Below are positions 1-11,045 of a DNA stretch of 64,000 nucleotides, in pieces. The DNA is from Aulostomus chinensis (lineage: Eukaryota; Chordata; Actinopteri; Syngnathiformes; Aulostomidae): assembly GCA_037954235.1 (NCBI GenBank), contig JBBMOA010000021.1:22734625-22798624 (forward strand), written 5' to 3'. A model generated the notes under the pieces. That model saw nothing but the letters and a program-made list of their open reading frames with translations. It ran no database searches and was not told where the DNA came from. Every line of letters starts with the position of its first letter. The first letter of the stretch is position 1. The position numbers and the translations under genes were made by a program.

Positions 1-219
1 TTCAGACAGCCTACGACCTGCTCTGCGACCTACGATCCGACCTACTTGGCAATTCGGACGCAGCGTACGACTTCCCTGGGTCACTACCAGGAAGTCACGT
101 TTGTTTATGTTCGGGTTTCAGCAGAAAAACTCCAACCTTCTGGACTGTATCAGGCAACCTCCCATTTGTCCGACGCTCCATCAGTCCGACATCAGTGTCC
201 AACAGACAAACAGACAACA

Positions 220-807
220 ACAAACAAACTGACCAGTTTTCTTCTTGAGTCAACCAGTGGCCAGAAACAGGGTAATGAAAATAGGAGGATGTTCTTTGAG
301 GTTGTTGATCAGGTCAGAATGGAATTCACACACCGCTTCCCCAAGAATGAGGATCTCATATCCTCCCTCCAAGCTTTTGATATGAACTCACCTAAGTTCA
401 TGGATCCCTGCATTGTTAAAGGCTTTGCCCGTCTCTATGAGAGCCATATTGACTCAACACAGCTCCAGACCCAGTGCCACTTTTTTGACCTTTGACAAAG
501 ATGATGATGATGGTGATAGCATTCTTGCCTCCCTCTCAAAACTCAGCACTCTGCCAGTTGCTTTCTCCGAGGTACTGAAGCTTTTTAAGATTGCGGCTAC
601 ATTGCCCATCTCTACTGCCTCCAATGAGCGCTTCTTCTCCGTGCTCAATAGAGTAAAACTGATTTGAGGATCACGATGGGGGATGAAAGGCTCACCCACC
701 TCATGCTCATGGCTGTAGAGCAGAAATTGGTGAAATCCTTCAACGTGGATGATCGAGTGGATGATTTTGCCAGGTTGAAACCCCGCCGGTACCCTCTGAT
801 GGATTAA
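220..807 (+). pseudogene. hAT-family transposase, C-terminal fragment
   Basis: This is the remnant of a hAT DNA-transposon transposase, the nuclear enzyme that cuts and pastes its element. The reading passes through three pieces: frame 1 to about 490, frame 2 to 667, then frame 1 from 664 to a TAA at 805-807, so at least two frameshifts are present. The second piece carries the typical hAT C-terminal dimerisation signature (LPISTASNERFFS, about 606-645), and the last piece continues with a family-like tail. The N-terminal zinc finger and the catalytic core are not recognisable in the window, so this is a 5'-truncated, dead copy. A ZBED- or ZMYM-like domesticated gene is an alternative origin, but the frameshifts argue against a functional gene. 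Confidence 0.8.
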
Positions 808-1560
808 TGATTATCAGGTATTTTTTTTAATGATTATTTAAATGTTATCCATATAATTATGGTCCGATTTCATAAAGACCCACTTATGAGTGCCCGGTTG
901 ACTGTCAGCTTGTCAGTTCTGGACCACTTACCTTACCTGCTCTGTTTCAGTCTTGGTTTTATTGTTTCCATAGGAAAAAATGGAGGAAAAAGAAAAGTAA
1001 GGAGAGAGAGAGAGAGAGAGTCAGGAGAAGAGGGATGAGGAGAAGAGGATGTGGTTGAATTTAAAGTTTTTGACTAGTATTGTCTCCTGTTGTTGTCTCC
1101 TGGATATTTGGGTTCATTCTTCTGTTGTTTGTAAAAGAAAATGATATATTTTGAACACCTGTGTGGGGTATTCTGACTATAATCTAATCCATAGTAGTGA
1201 TAGTGATAATTGATATTGATTGATATATAAAGTTTCTTAATTTTGCTCTGAAATCACAACCTTTTGCTGCGTTCTGCTATTCTCACATTGCTAAATTGCT
1301 TCACGGGAAGGGGGGGGGGGGGGGGGGCTTGCCATACTTTGTCCGAAACTGAAATGACGCCACTGATTTCAAGTTCACACTCTCATCTGCAGACTTGTGC
1401 TGTTGTAGGTTCTACTGAGTTTGTCTTTGTACTTATTGTATGGGCATGAGAATATTTGAACACATACTTTCACTCAAAATACAATTTTCATTCTTATGTA
1501 GAGCCTAGGATTTATATGATGGGGTTAAATACTTCTCATCAGATGAATGTCTGATTTTCT
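808..1560. other. No gene seen
   Basis: No ORF or RNA gene is supportable here. The stretch holds a short GA run (about 1003-1020), a G homopolymer (about 1309-1327) and AT-rich sequence. The terminal region of the upstream hAT element may lie here, but I could not identify an inverted repeat. Confidence 0.6.
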
Positions 1561-1565
1561 ACCAC

Positions 1566-1885
1566 TTATCCTGTTAAGGGTGGTGGGGGGTGGAGCCTAT
1601 CCCAGCAGCCTTCAGGTGAGAGGTGGGGTTCACCCTGGACGGGTCGCCAGTCCATGGTGGGGCCAACACATATAGACAGACAACCATTGGCTCTCACAGC
1701 CACACCTACAGTCAATTTAGAGTCTGGATTAACCTCGTCTCCTCTTGATGTCTTTAGACTGTGGGAAGAAGCTGGAGTACCGGAGAGAACCCACACAGGC
1801 ACAGGGAGAGCATGCAGACTCCACACAGAAAGACCCCTTGCTCCAGCTCCAACCACAACATTGTTGCTGGGGGGGGGACCACAAT
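1566..1885 (-). repeat. V-SINE copy (minus strand)
   Basis: The minus strand carries the highly conserved V-SINE core: the block running from TGTGGAGTCTGCATG through GGGTTCTCTCCGG to CCCACAGTCTAAAG (about 1745-1835). Towards the 3' end comes the shared stretch reading as GGACTGGCGACCCGTCC and ATAGGCTCC (about 1590-1655). Two further copies lie at 18.25 kb and 26.1 kb. V-SINEs are tRNA-derived, RNA polymerase III-transcribed elements of fish and lampreys that are mobilised by a partner LINE. The copy is diverged and has a poly-C/G interruption at its head. Confidence 0.75.
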
Positions 1886-2239
1886 GTATTTTGACATTGA
1901 CAAGGTGAGTTTAAAAACGTGGATATCGTCCGTTACTGCAGCAGTTGTCAGCAACAGAACTTTCCAGACACAAGTTTCCATACAAGAATGTTGAAACGGA
2001 TATGAAGCGGTGCTGTTGATGTACACAGCAGAGTTCCCCCCTGCAGAGTTTTCATAGACGAGAATGATACAATGAAGTTTATGATTATTTGGTTAGTCAA
2101 ACCACTTTTAGGGTTGAATGTCATTATTTTTCGAAGCCTTCGTGCTCCCCACACCCCAGATCCCGGGTGCTGCTGGAGGAGACTACAGACCTGCAGAGGC
2201 TCAAGCTGCCACCTGTTGCTCCACCTGCTCATGTCCCTG

Positions 2240-2590
2240 TCTGTCCATCTGTCTCTCCTCCTTTCTCTCTTTCTCTATCTCTGTCCCTCTCTTTCCTTCT
2301 GTCTCTCTGTCTTCCTCCATTATCTGTTTTATCTCTGCCCTGCTCTCCTGCTCTCTTTCCCCCCAACCGGTCAAAGCAGAAGGCCGTCCCCACTGATCCT
2401 GGATCTGCTCGATGTTCCTGCCTGTTAAAAGGAAGGTTTTTGTCACTGCTGTTGCAGGAGGTGCTTGCTCATGGAGAATTGTTGGGCATATTCATTGAAG
2501 AAGTGAGTTGCTGGACCTGCTCTACTTGTAAAGTGTCATGAGATAAATTTTGTTGTGATTTGGCGCAAATAAAATTGACTTGACTCAACT
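2240..2590 (+). repeat. Pyrimidine-rich tract and LINE-like 3' tail
   Basis: A CT-rich low-complexity tract (about 2240-2350) is followed by a segment ending in GTAAAGTGTCATGAGATAA and then AATAAAATTGACTTGACT (about 2527-2586). Tails of this form, with a short terminal repeat after an AATAAAATTG block, are widespread 3' ends of fish LINEs and their dependent SINEs. No coding sequence of the parent element is present. The family assignment is uncertain. Confidence 0.5.
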
Positions 2591-2951
2591 ATTTTTGTTG
2601 TACTTATTACGTGTTGTTTTGCACTTATCTTTGAGCTTGCAATGAGTAAATGGAATAAGGGGAGAAAAGTCCACTATACAAAAGGGGTTGCATCAGTTCC
2701 CCTCAATCCCTACATGTCATTACCTTACCTTGCGGTAAAAGTGTGACCTCACTTCCTGTTTGTACATTGCTGAAAGTAGTGCTTTGCTGGCTAAAGTGTG
2801 ATCATAATTCCTTATTCTTTGACAAATTACCTTACCAAACTACATATCTAATTGCTTTATTTGGCCTAAGTTTAAAGACTGTCTGTCTGTCTGTCTATCT
2901 GTCTTATAACGACAGCCTTTATTTTTGTAAACTCTCCACTCTCAGCTAGCA

Positions 2952-3830
2952 ATGGCTTCCCCCTCTCACTCTTCTCTCTCCTGCTCAGTGTGCCACATGT
3001 TTAGTTACTAAACTTAAAGTTACTAACTTAGCCTCCTTTAGAGATACAGATACATGCGTTAAGTGTAGTTTGTTTGTAGTGTTGGAAGCGAGGCTTAGCG
3101 ACGTTGAACTGGACCTGCGGCGGCTCTGCACCGATGGATCCAATCAATTTGCCGCTAGAGCTAGCCAGTCCCCGTTAGCTGGTGCGGACCGTCTTAGCTT
3201 AGCCCCAACTAGCGTTCCCCCGGCAGCTCCCGAGCAGCCGGGAAACCAGGGCGGATGGGTGACTGTCCGAAGGAAGCATAATCCAAAGCAGAAGCCTGCT
3301 GTCAGCGTCAAACCACCGCTTCATGTCTCTAACAGGTTCTCCCCACTCGGTGACACACCCGCCGAGAAATCTACTCTGGTAATTGGACATTCCATAATGA
3401 CAAACGTGAAATTAGCAACACCGGCAACCATAGTCAAGTGCATTTCTGGAGCCAGAGCGGGCGACGTCGAGTCAAATTGAAAACTGCTGGCTAAAAGTAA
3501 ACGTAAATACGATAAAATCATTATCCACGTCGGCGGTAATGACATCCAACTACGCCAGTCAGAGGTCACAAAAATTAATATTGAGTCGGTGTGTACATTT
3601 GCGAAGACGATATCGGACACCCTAGTGTTCTCTGGATCCCTGCCTAATCGGACCAGCGTTCAACCGCTGGCTGTCGAGGTGGTGTCCAGCAAACCAAGTG
3701 GGCTTCATAGATAATTGGAAAATGTTCTGGGGGAGACCGGGTCTGATTAGGAGGGACGGCATCCATCCCACGTTGGAGAAATATGGCCCAGTTTATAATA
3801 GAACCAAAACCCTGACAAATCAGAGTTCAG
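2952..3830 (+). pseudogene. L2 LINE ORF1 (SGNH-esterase-like), broken
   Basis: This is the counterpart of the intact ORF1 at 33701-34651. The likely original ATG at 2952 is followed by an in-frame stop at 3009-3011. The central part is open from 3070 to 3480 and shows the low-complexity proline/serine linker and the first esterase block (LVIGHS, about 3378). A second stop at 3478-3480 precedes the GGND block (about 3534) and the DGIHP block (about 3757), with further frame damage. In CR1/L2 elements ORF1 is an RNA-binding protein with an SGNH hydrolase fold. Here it cannot be made. Confidence 0.8.
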
Positions 3831-4029
3831 ACCAGGAAGTAGAGCTGCTGTCTTACACGCTTCTCTGAACGTCCATTAGGGTAGTTACCCACCCAAAACT
3901 ACATAGAGACTTTCTCTGTCCCCCGACCACGGCAGTTTACTCACTCCAATTCTACTTGTAGAGGAGTCAATCAGAAAAACCTAATCAAAATTAACACAAC
4001 CACTAAATTAACTCAAAAAAAATAAAAAA

Positions 4030-5885
4030 TTAGATGTGGACTTTTAAATATCAGATGTCTGACGCCAAAAACTGAATTGGTTAATGAATTGATATCTGAC
4101 AGTTGTATTGACCTGCTCTGTCTCACTGAAACCTGGCTGCGTAATGATGAGTATGTTAGTCTAAATGCATCCACTCCTCCCAGTCACATTAATACTCACA
4201 TTCCTCTGGCTCAGGCTCTGGCCGAGAAGGTGGAGTTGCTGCCATTTTTGACAAAAGTTTAGTTGTTTGTCTCATCCAGCCTGGAAAACAATACAGCCGC
4301 TCTTATTTATCATTGTGTACCGCCCTCCTGGTCCTTACTCTGAATTCTTATCTGAATTCTCAGAGTTTATATCCAGTTTAGTTCTCAAATCAGATAAAGT
4401 CATTATTGTAGGTGACTTCAGTATTCATGTGGATGTTGATAACAATAGTCTGGGTGCTGCATTTTCTCTCTTCTTGACACAATTGGTTTCCATCAGTCTG
4501 TTCATGAACCGACTCACCGCCACAACCACACCCTCGACCTCGTCCTAACATATGGAATTGAAGTTGAACATCTAGTTGTATTTCCACAGAACGCGCTTTT
4601 ATCAGACCATCAATTAATCACATTGGAATTTATTCTAATCAGCTACACTCCACTCAGGAAAACAGTGGTTTCCAGATGTTTATCTGATCAGGCTGTAGCT
4701 AGATTTAAGGAAGCGATTCCAGTGGCGCTTAATTCAGTGTCGTGTCCCATTGTTACAGAGGAAAATGTGGTCAACCTTAGTCCCTCCCAAATTGATCATT
4801 TTATCGATAGTGCAACAGGCACCTTAGGATCAACTTTGGACTCATTTGCCCCACTAAAAACTAAATCTATAAATCCAAGGAAACAAGCACCTTGGTACAA
4901 TTCAGAAACCAAACAGCTTAAACAAAAAACCCAGAAGTTAGAGAGAATATGGTGCTCCTCCAAACTGGAGGAGTCTCATACAATCTGGCATGACAGCCTG
5001 AAAAGTTATAAGAAAGCCCTTCGTATAGCGAGAGCAGCCTACTACTCGACACTAATAGAGGAACACAAAAACAACCCCATCCCAACCAAGCTACTTAAGG
5101 ACTCTCTACCCCTCGTTAGCACCTCCTTCTTAGATATGATCAATGTGTCGCTGTTATCTGGTTACGTCCCACAGTCCTTTAAAGTGGAAGTAATTAGACC
5201 CCTTCTCAAAAAAGCAACCCTGGATCCAGAAGTTTTGGCCAACTACAGACCAATATCAAATCTTCCTTTTCTCTCCAAAATTCTAGAGAAAGCAGTTGCT
5301 AAACAGCTGTGTGACTTTCTCCATAGCAACAGCCTATTAGAGGATTTCCAGTCAGGGTTCAGGATTCATCACAGCACAGAAACAGCACTTGTCAGGGTTA
5401 CCAATGACCTCCTACTAGCATTAGATGAGGGACTGGTCCCTGTGCTGGTCTTATTAGATCTTAGTGCAGCTTTTGATACCATTGACCACCATATCCTTCT
5501 ACGGAGACTGGAACATGTCATTGGCATCAAAGGAATTGCACTTAACTGGTTCAGGTCATATTTACTAGGTCGAGCTCAGTTTGTACTCACTAATGATAAA
5601 CCCTCGGAAACTACTGCAGTCACTTATGGTGTTCCTCAAGGCTCTGTGCTTGGACCAATCCTCTTCACCCTTTATCTGCTTCCTCTCGGTCACATTATTA
5701 GGAAACACTCAATTAATTTTCCCTGTTATGCTGACGACACACAGCTGTACTTATCAATGCATCCACATGAAATAAATCAGCTGACTAAACTGGAGGCCTG
5801 TCGAAAGGAGGTAAAAACTTGGATGATCCTTTTATTAAACTCCAATAAAACTGAAGTCATTGTCCTGGGCCCAAAACATTTTCAT
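4030..5885 (+). pseudogene. L2 LINE ORF2: endonuclease and reverse transcriptase, broken
   Basis: The endonuclease part is in two fragments: the LTETW block near 4115, then GDFSIHVDV near 4411, followed by a stop at about 4546. From 4623 the reading is open into RT: LDLSAAFDTIDH near 5457, YGVPQGSVLGP near 5627 and the catalytic YADD near 5728. Against copy 2, about 90 residues between the endonuclease-RT linker and the RT fingers are missing at about 5074 in frame. The product would copy LINE RNA at a nicked chromosomal target. RT homology stops near 5885 and unrelated sequence runs on to a stop at 6062. Confidence 0.85.
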
Positions 5886-5889
5886 TTCC

Positions 5890-6540
5890 TTTCTGTAAAA
5901 CTCAACAAGTCATACTTTACCCATTCAATGAGCTGCTGCACCTTGGCAGCACCACTACCAGGCCCTTTGCCCGACCTACACCTTATCAGCAGGGAGCGTC
6001 ACAGCTTTCTGCCTGGAAGTGACGGTTCAGCTGACCTGGCAACCCTGGATGTCGCTCACTGAATCACTGTAGCACCAACGAGCTGTAGCTTTCTGCAGGT
6101 CTCCACCTGGCTGAGAGATGCCATCATCCTCCCATCTGGTGGGAACATGTCCAGGCTGCTTGTGTCAGTGATTCTTTGAGTCATGACACAAACTTTGTTC
6201 GGAGGTAAATGCATAGATTGATTTCCCCCTGGGCTCAAGCTATAGCGATAGCGCTCTCACATCACACACAAATGGCTCCTGTAATCTTTCTCCTTTGTTG
6301 ATGTAGAGCAGGGGTTCTCAAACTGTGGTACATGGTACAAAGGTGAGTTCCCTCACAAGAAGTTTTGTAGTAGTTTTTCTGTTTGTTCACATCGTGCGTA
6401 AGTATTTATATTAAAGGTGATTCCATCAGAACTGCTGACTTCACATAATTCTCCATCCCGCTGGATGAGAGACACCACCCAGTGACTTATATTAATATAT
6501 TAATGTATTTATTAAATAATTCAGTATTTCATCAATGATG
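5890..6540. other. No gene seen
   Basis: No supportable gene. A CAGGGGTTCTCAAACTG block near 6308 resembles the ends of some hAT-type non-autonomous elements, but I see no matching opposite terminus. Confidence 0.45.
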
Positions 6541-6542
6541 TG

Positions 6543-6545
<3 letters not shown>

Positions 6546-6580
<35 letters not shown>

Positions 6581-6602
6581 CACACACACACACACATACA
6601 TG
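6546..6602. repeat. (TA)n-(CA)n microsatellite
   Basis: A TA dinucleotide run passes into a CA run ending near 6600. Simple repeat. Confidence 0.95.
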
Positions 6603-6604
6603 CA

Positions 6605-7635
6605 CACATGAGCAACTGGCAGGAAGAGGACCTTGTCACTGTGACCTAACCCTAAACCCGATAATCCTCAGTTTTGTCTGTACTTCCTGTTCCCTAAGGA
6701 AAAAACGTTACAAAAATGTCAGTTAATTGAAGTTGTGACTCCTTTTATCTGTAATAGATTCAGAAGTTCACACTTTCTCCTTTTCACACTCTCGTGTTAC
6801 TTCCTCTAAGATACGTTCAAGATGCTAGAGGGTTTGGGGGGAGTGACGGAGCAGTAAAAATGAAATGGAATGCCCCCTCCTTTGCCTGACCCTCTTGACT
6901 TGCCTGGGGCTCTCCTCCTTCAGGGATCCTTTCTGCCATCCAGAGTGCACATTCCATTACTCTGAAACTGCAGTCAATTTCCCTGAGCTGGAGCCTTCAA
7001 GGGCAGAGAAACAGAGAGAGCAGAACAGTTGGTTGTTTGCTGGGCATGAGGCACCACAGGGGGGCAAGTAAACACACTCAGACTAACACACAATGGTTTA
7101 AAGTTTCAGGCTAAAGTAAATTACTCATTTGCAATGGTATCGTGAAAAACAGTTAAAGACATCCAGAAATCAGAAACAAACAAGCATTCGGAGAATATTT
7201 TCAGAGAGTTCCTAACATCGCCCAAACCCAAGGTGTCCTGCGGTAGCTTAGCCGTCCTGTCAATCACACACAGAGCCCCTCCCCCTGTTTGCTGCTCTGT
7301 CATCACACAATTTTTTTTGTTCACAGTATTTCCATGTTGATTCTAATTACAGCTTGACCCATACTGCCTGAGACACAGCTGCAACCACCAGCCAGGTGTC
7401 CTGAGTTTACTATTCATTGGCTGCTGCAACTGGTCACCCGCCTCCACAGGTGCACCTCATTACTCTGGGGGATTGTCACAACATTACTTGTTTTTATTTG
7501 ATGACCATTCTATTTCTCCCTAACATGCAGCATCAAAGGTACAAGACCAAAGTTCCACACAACTACTGTGGTGAAATAGAGTTGGCAAGGCAGCTCAACA
7601 CTTTGTAGCTCAACATGAATTATTCATCCGTCCAT
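6605..7635. other. No gene seen
   Basis: Only short uninterrupted frames without recognisable domains or splice structure. I see nothing identifiable. Confidence 0.5.
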
Positions 7636-7639
7636 TTTC

Positions 7640-7850
7640 TTTAATGCTTATCTGCTCACATTGGGTGAGAGGCAGGGTTCACTCTGGACGGGTTACCAGT
7701 CCATCACATGGCCATCAGGAGCAATTAGGGGTTCAGTATCTTGCTCAAGGATACTTGGACATGGTCACCAGGGGAAGTGAGTCTCAAACCTGTAACACTT
7801 AAGTTGCTAGACGTCCACTCTACCTCTGAGCCATGCTGCCCCCTCACCTG
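7640..7850 (-). repeat. tRNA-headed SINE, copy A
   Basis: This shares a common body with the elements at 11.59 kb and 32.09 kb: GAGAGGCAGGGTTCACTCTGG, then CATCAGGAGCAATTAGGGGTTCAGTATCTTGCTCAAGG, then a degenerate tRNA-like head on the minus strand near 7790-7845. The part near 7665-7700 also resembles the V-SINE 3' half, so the two SINE types share a tail-side module. Non-coding; dead. Confidence 0.65.
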
Positions 7851-7854
7851 ATAC

Positions 7855-7980
7855 AGGTTATAATTTGTGTGACTGACCATGAATCAGCAGTCAACTGCTC
7901 CACATCACCAGCCAGCAGCATCAGCTCAATCTGAGAATGTCCTACAATTAGTTTAGTCTTCTGGTCTAAAAAAAAAGAAA
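7855..7980 (+). repeat. Dispersed repeat, copy 1 (partner at 18.09 kb)
   Basis: About 120 bp starting at a TAATTTGTGTGACTGACC block and running through CTGCTCCACATCACCAG to AGTCTTCTGGTC. It recurs in the same orientation at 18090-18225. Both copies lie next to a SINE or microsatellite. I do not recognise the family. Confidence 0.6.
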
Positions 7981-7989
7981 AGGTCTAAA

Positions 7990-8615
7990 GCTTCACCTGA
8001 GGCCTTTTAACCCCATGATGCCTGAAATGATTGACAATTATACAAAAAAATTGAGTTTTTGCTTTCAAGCTGATGCTATATTAAGTGGAGATTATTAATT
8101 TGTCTGTGGTACATAGTATAGATGTAATATAAAGTAGCATGCAAATTAGAAACAACAGCCATGAATGGTAAAACTGGTAAAAACATTTGTTGAAATTACT
8201 GGTTCCTACGTCCATACTGAATGTGCACAAACCGACACTGGAGGAATGCGTACGCTATCTACAGAACTAGAATGTGAGGTGCAGGCAAGCTCCATTTTCA
8301 GGGAACCATCTTCCAATTTAGAGATACCCTCAACTGTAGACTACATATAGTTTAAGCCATACTTTAATTGTGCTGCCTAAACTGCTGGGATAAGACAATT
8401 GCTTAGGGTTTCATGTGATTAAAGAGAGACTTCAGCTTTTATTTACAAGTGTTCCAGCTATTATTACATCAATTTTAGAATGTTGGTGCTGAAAAAAAAA
8501 GAGCTTTTAGTGGGCGTTACTTGACAGTTGACCCATTGAATTACATTATATTCATTACATTACATTACAGCGCTCTCTTTTATCAGTGAGAAAGCCACCA
8601 CAACACTGACAGCAG
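7990..8615. other. No gene seen
   Basis: AT-rich sequence with no supportable gene. A short run of repeated CATTACATTA units lies near 8540-8570, just upstream of the Harbinger terminus. Confidence 0.5.
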
Positions 8616-8881
8616 ACCTGGGGCCACATGCATCAATACTTGCATGGATCTCATACTTAAACACAGCAGTCGCAAGAATCCCGAAAGTTGCGCACGCAGA
8701 AAAAAAATCCGAATGTATCAATCTGTGCGAGCGCGGAATCCACGCATGTCTCCTTGATACATCCCAATCAGCGTGGATTTGAGCGCAGATGTCGGAGTGA
8801 CCGGACCCTCCCCAATTATGCCCACCTATAAATACGCAAATTTATTTAAATAGGGTCTCCGCTGTCCGCACTCGCAAAACA

Positions 8882-9714
8882 ATGTCAACGAAAAAGAGGT
8901 TTCTGCGAGCTGGAGGTGGTGGGGTGGAGGAGAGACAGCAGATTCTGTTTGGCAGCCTGTCCAGTGGTGTCAGTACAAAAAAAACAAAAACATTGTGAGT
9001 GAGATAAGGAGTGCGAGAGGGTGAATGTGGTGGGTTTGGAGCAATGCGCCCCCACGGGGATAAAAAAAAAAAGTGGTCGGACGTCAAGGTGGAGGTCAAG
9101 AGGCGTACAGCTGCCCTCCGGAGGAGTGCCGGCCATACAGGTTGGGGTCAGGGAGAGGGGCACCTGAAGGAATTTGAGCAGCGGGTGGCGGCAGTCATGG
9201 GCAGCAACTCTGTGGGGGGGATTGTCACCGCCACCTACGCTGACTCCAAGAGCTCGGAGGGTAAGTGGCAACTCCATTTCTTACGCAACATTTCCACATG
9301 ATTTGCCACAGATGTAAATGCAACAAATACACAGAATCAGCCATTTAAATAAAGGCTTTAAACATTAAACAATATGTTTAATGTCAGCCATGCCACCGAC
9401 GTGCAGCACCCCTGCCGGCTCCCGCGCCAGCCCATCCGCTGGCTCAGAGTCATCCGCCAGGAACAGCGGCATTCGGGCAAGCCCGTCCCCCAGCCCCAGC
9501 ACCAGCACCAAGCCAACAAACGGCAGATGGTACTCCAGCCCACCTGGACCCAGCTGCGCATCCTCCAGCCCACACGGATCCAGTGGGAGGTCTGGATGGA
9601 GGTCAGGGAGGTCACCACAGGTGGTCCTGCAGTCGCAGGAGGACATAATGGGGATCAATGAGCCTGAACCGCGTGATAAATGTTCTGGAACATTTCGTGG
9701 ACAAAATAAATTAA
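8882..9714 (+). pseudogene. Harbinger Myb/SANT-like DNA-binding protein
   Basis: Harbinger elements encode a Myb-like protein that binds transposon ends and carries the transposase into the nucleus. An ATG at 8882 opens 38 codons that run into a GTGAGT donor-like site near 8995. The open piece at 9011-9259 carries the family signature KKWSDVKVEVKRR followed by FEQRVAAVMG. GTAAGT at about 9260 looks like a splice donor, and TGTCAG near 9385 an acceptor. The proline/serine-rich C-terminal part (9386-9660) shifts frame near 9655 before the terminal helix (VLEHFVDKIN, ending near 9714). It converges on the transposase gene. At least one frameshift makes it non-functional as it stands. Confidence 0.7.
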
Positions 9715-9794
9715 TCTGGCTTCATGAATCGTGTAATCGCTTCTTACCCATTCACACTGTAGAAATGAAATTCTGGCGTGCAAGGACGGCTGCC

Positions 9795-10143
9795 TGGCTG
9801 GGGATCGGCGTATATCCCTCCAGCCTCTGCGCATCAATGATCTGCATCCCTTATGATGAACGTAAACGTATTCCTCGTGGGATTTTTTTATGGCAACATG
9901 AGTGCAGTCATTAGAGAATTAGACATTAGAGAATCCGACAATTGATGCAAATTGCGCTTTAATATTGACCTGTTCAACCGCACCGGAAGGGAATTTAATG
10001 TACCTGTGGAAGAGGCAGATGATCAGGTCCACCACCCTGGGCATGGCCCGGCTGAGGGTAGACTGGCTCACACCGGAACTGTCCGCCATCTCCCGCTGGA
10101 AGGCTTTTTTGTGCCCGATGTTTGTGCGGTTATCAAATAATGT
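9795..10143 (-). pseudogene. PIF/Harbinger transposase (HARBI1-like) fragment
   Basis: Minus-strand reading from about 10143 gives a helix-turn-helix region (MADSSGVSQSTLSRAMP) and then KFPSGAVEQVNIKAQFA, both characteristic of Harbinger transposases. After a stop and a small deletion near 9920, the block DCTHVAIK (about 9880-9905) gives the first catalytic Asp of the DDE nuclease, followed by a YVYVHHKG stretch. The second Asp and the Glu regions are absent, so the gene is truncated and dead. An apparent plus-strand frame over 9952-10140 is its antisense shadow. The 5' end lies close to the inserted THAP element. Confidence 0.8.
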
Positions 10144-10377
10144 CAGTTACCACACACCGCCACAGGGTGTCGCCAACGGACCAAAGTGCAGTTAAAGCAA
10201 GAAACGGCTTTCCGCCAACTTCTACGGCACCTCCAGAGTTGGCGTGAAACAGCGGAAGAATCCACAGACATAATAAGAGTAGACGCTGCTCAGAGTGCTG
10301 CGCAGCGAGAAATACGGCCGCCATCTTGGTCCGGTCAAACTCCCATACGTTCCAGTCATTCGTATGGTTATTAAGCG

Positions 10378-10879
10378 ATGCCGGAGCACTGTGCAGCGTA
10401 TTCCTGTGCCAATGTGCAGACGGTAGCGAACAGGGCACAAGGGTTAACTTTTCACAAGTACGATTAAACGTTTTTTCAACATTACATGACTGTGGAGTCA
10501 TTTTCAAACAGCTGGCTTATTCACAGTTAAAGCAACTTTGGTGTATTATCAACAGATTTGCATTAGATTGAAAAACTTTTGTTTTGCAGAGGTTCTAAGA
10601 AACCTTAAGAAATAAAATAGAAGAGGGTGAAAGTGATTTTTTAAAGATTTTTTTGTGGTGATCCCCTGTTTCATTTTGAAGATTTCCTAAAGACAGAAAT
10701 GTGAGAAAGAAGTGGGAGATCGCTTTAAGGAGGGAGAAATTCACAGCAAGCGACTCATCTTTGCTGTGTAGTGAACACTTCAAAGAGCAAGATTTGGACA
10801 GGACAGGACAGGACAGGTTGTCCTCCTTTGAGATGGCATTATTCCATCCATCTTCAAGTTTCCAGATCACATCCAAAGA
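10378..10879 (+). pseudogene. THAP-domain protein, two-exon fragment
   Basis: Exon 1 starts at the ATG at 10378 and gives a THAP N-terminus with both first zinc-binding cysteines (CAAYSC) before a GT donor at 10458. Exon 2 begins after AG at 10681 and gives FPKDRN, then W, then LCSEHF with the last Cys and His of the C2CH zinc site, and the DRTGQ motif. Inside exon 2 a GGACAGGACAGG duplication (about 10798-10816) and a stop break the reading; the family-like end (PSIF.FPDH) follows in another frame to a donor-like GTAGGT at 10880. THAP domains bind DNA and are the N-terminal module of P-element transposases. No catalytic region follows. Confidence 0.7.
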
Positions 10880-10977
10880 GTAGGTGCATCACAATAAGGC
10901 TGTTAGCATTGTTGAAGGGGAATATTATATTGATTACAGGGCATCAATTACTTATCATTGTGATTCTCTCTCCCTCT

Positions 10978-11045
10978 CTATCTCTCTCTCTATCTATCTA
11001 TCTATCTATCTTTCTATCTCTCTATCTATCTATCTATCTATCTAT
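10978..11045. repeat. (TCTA)n microsatellite
   Basis: Runs of CTCT pass into TCTA units inside the THAP element, downstream of its exon 2. Confidence 0.95.

Larger units (their letters stand above)
2940..5885 (+). mobile_element. L2/Maui-like LINE, degraded copy 1
   Basis: This non-LTR retrotransposon aligns domain by domain with the better copy at 33.4-38.2 kb: an ORF1 with an esterase-type fold, then an ORF2 with an APE-type endonuclease and reverse transcriptase. It lacks the C-terminal part of ORF2 and the (CCTTG)n tail seen in the second copy; recognisable sequence stops near 5885 in mid-RT. There is also an internal deletion in ORF2 near 5074. It is an inactive fossil. Confidence 0.85.

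Noticed and set aside
9952..10195. Plus-strand frames of 62-76 codons
   Set aside because: They are antisense to the Harbinger transposase, which has clear family motifs on the minus strand.
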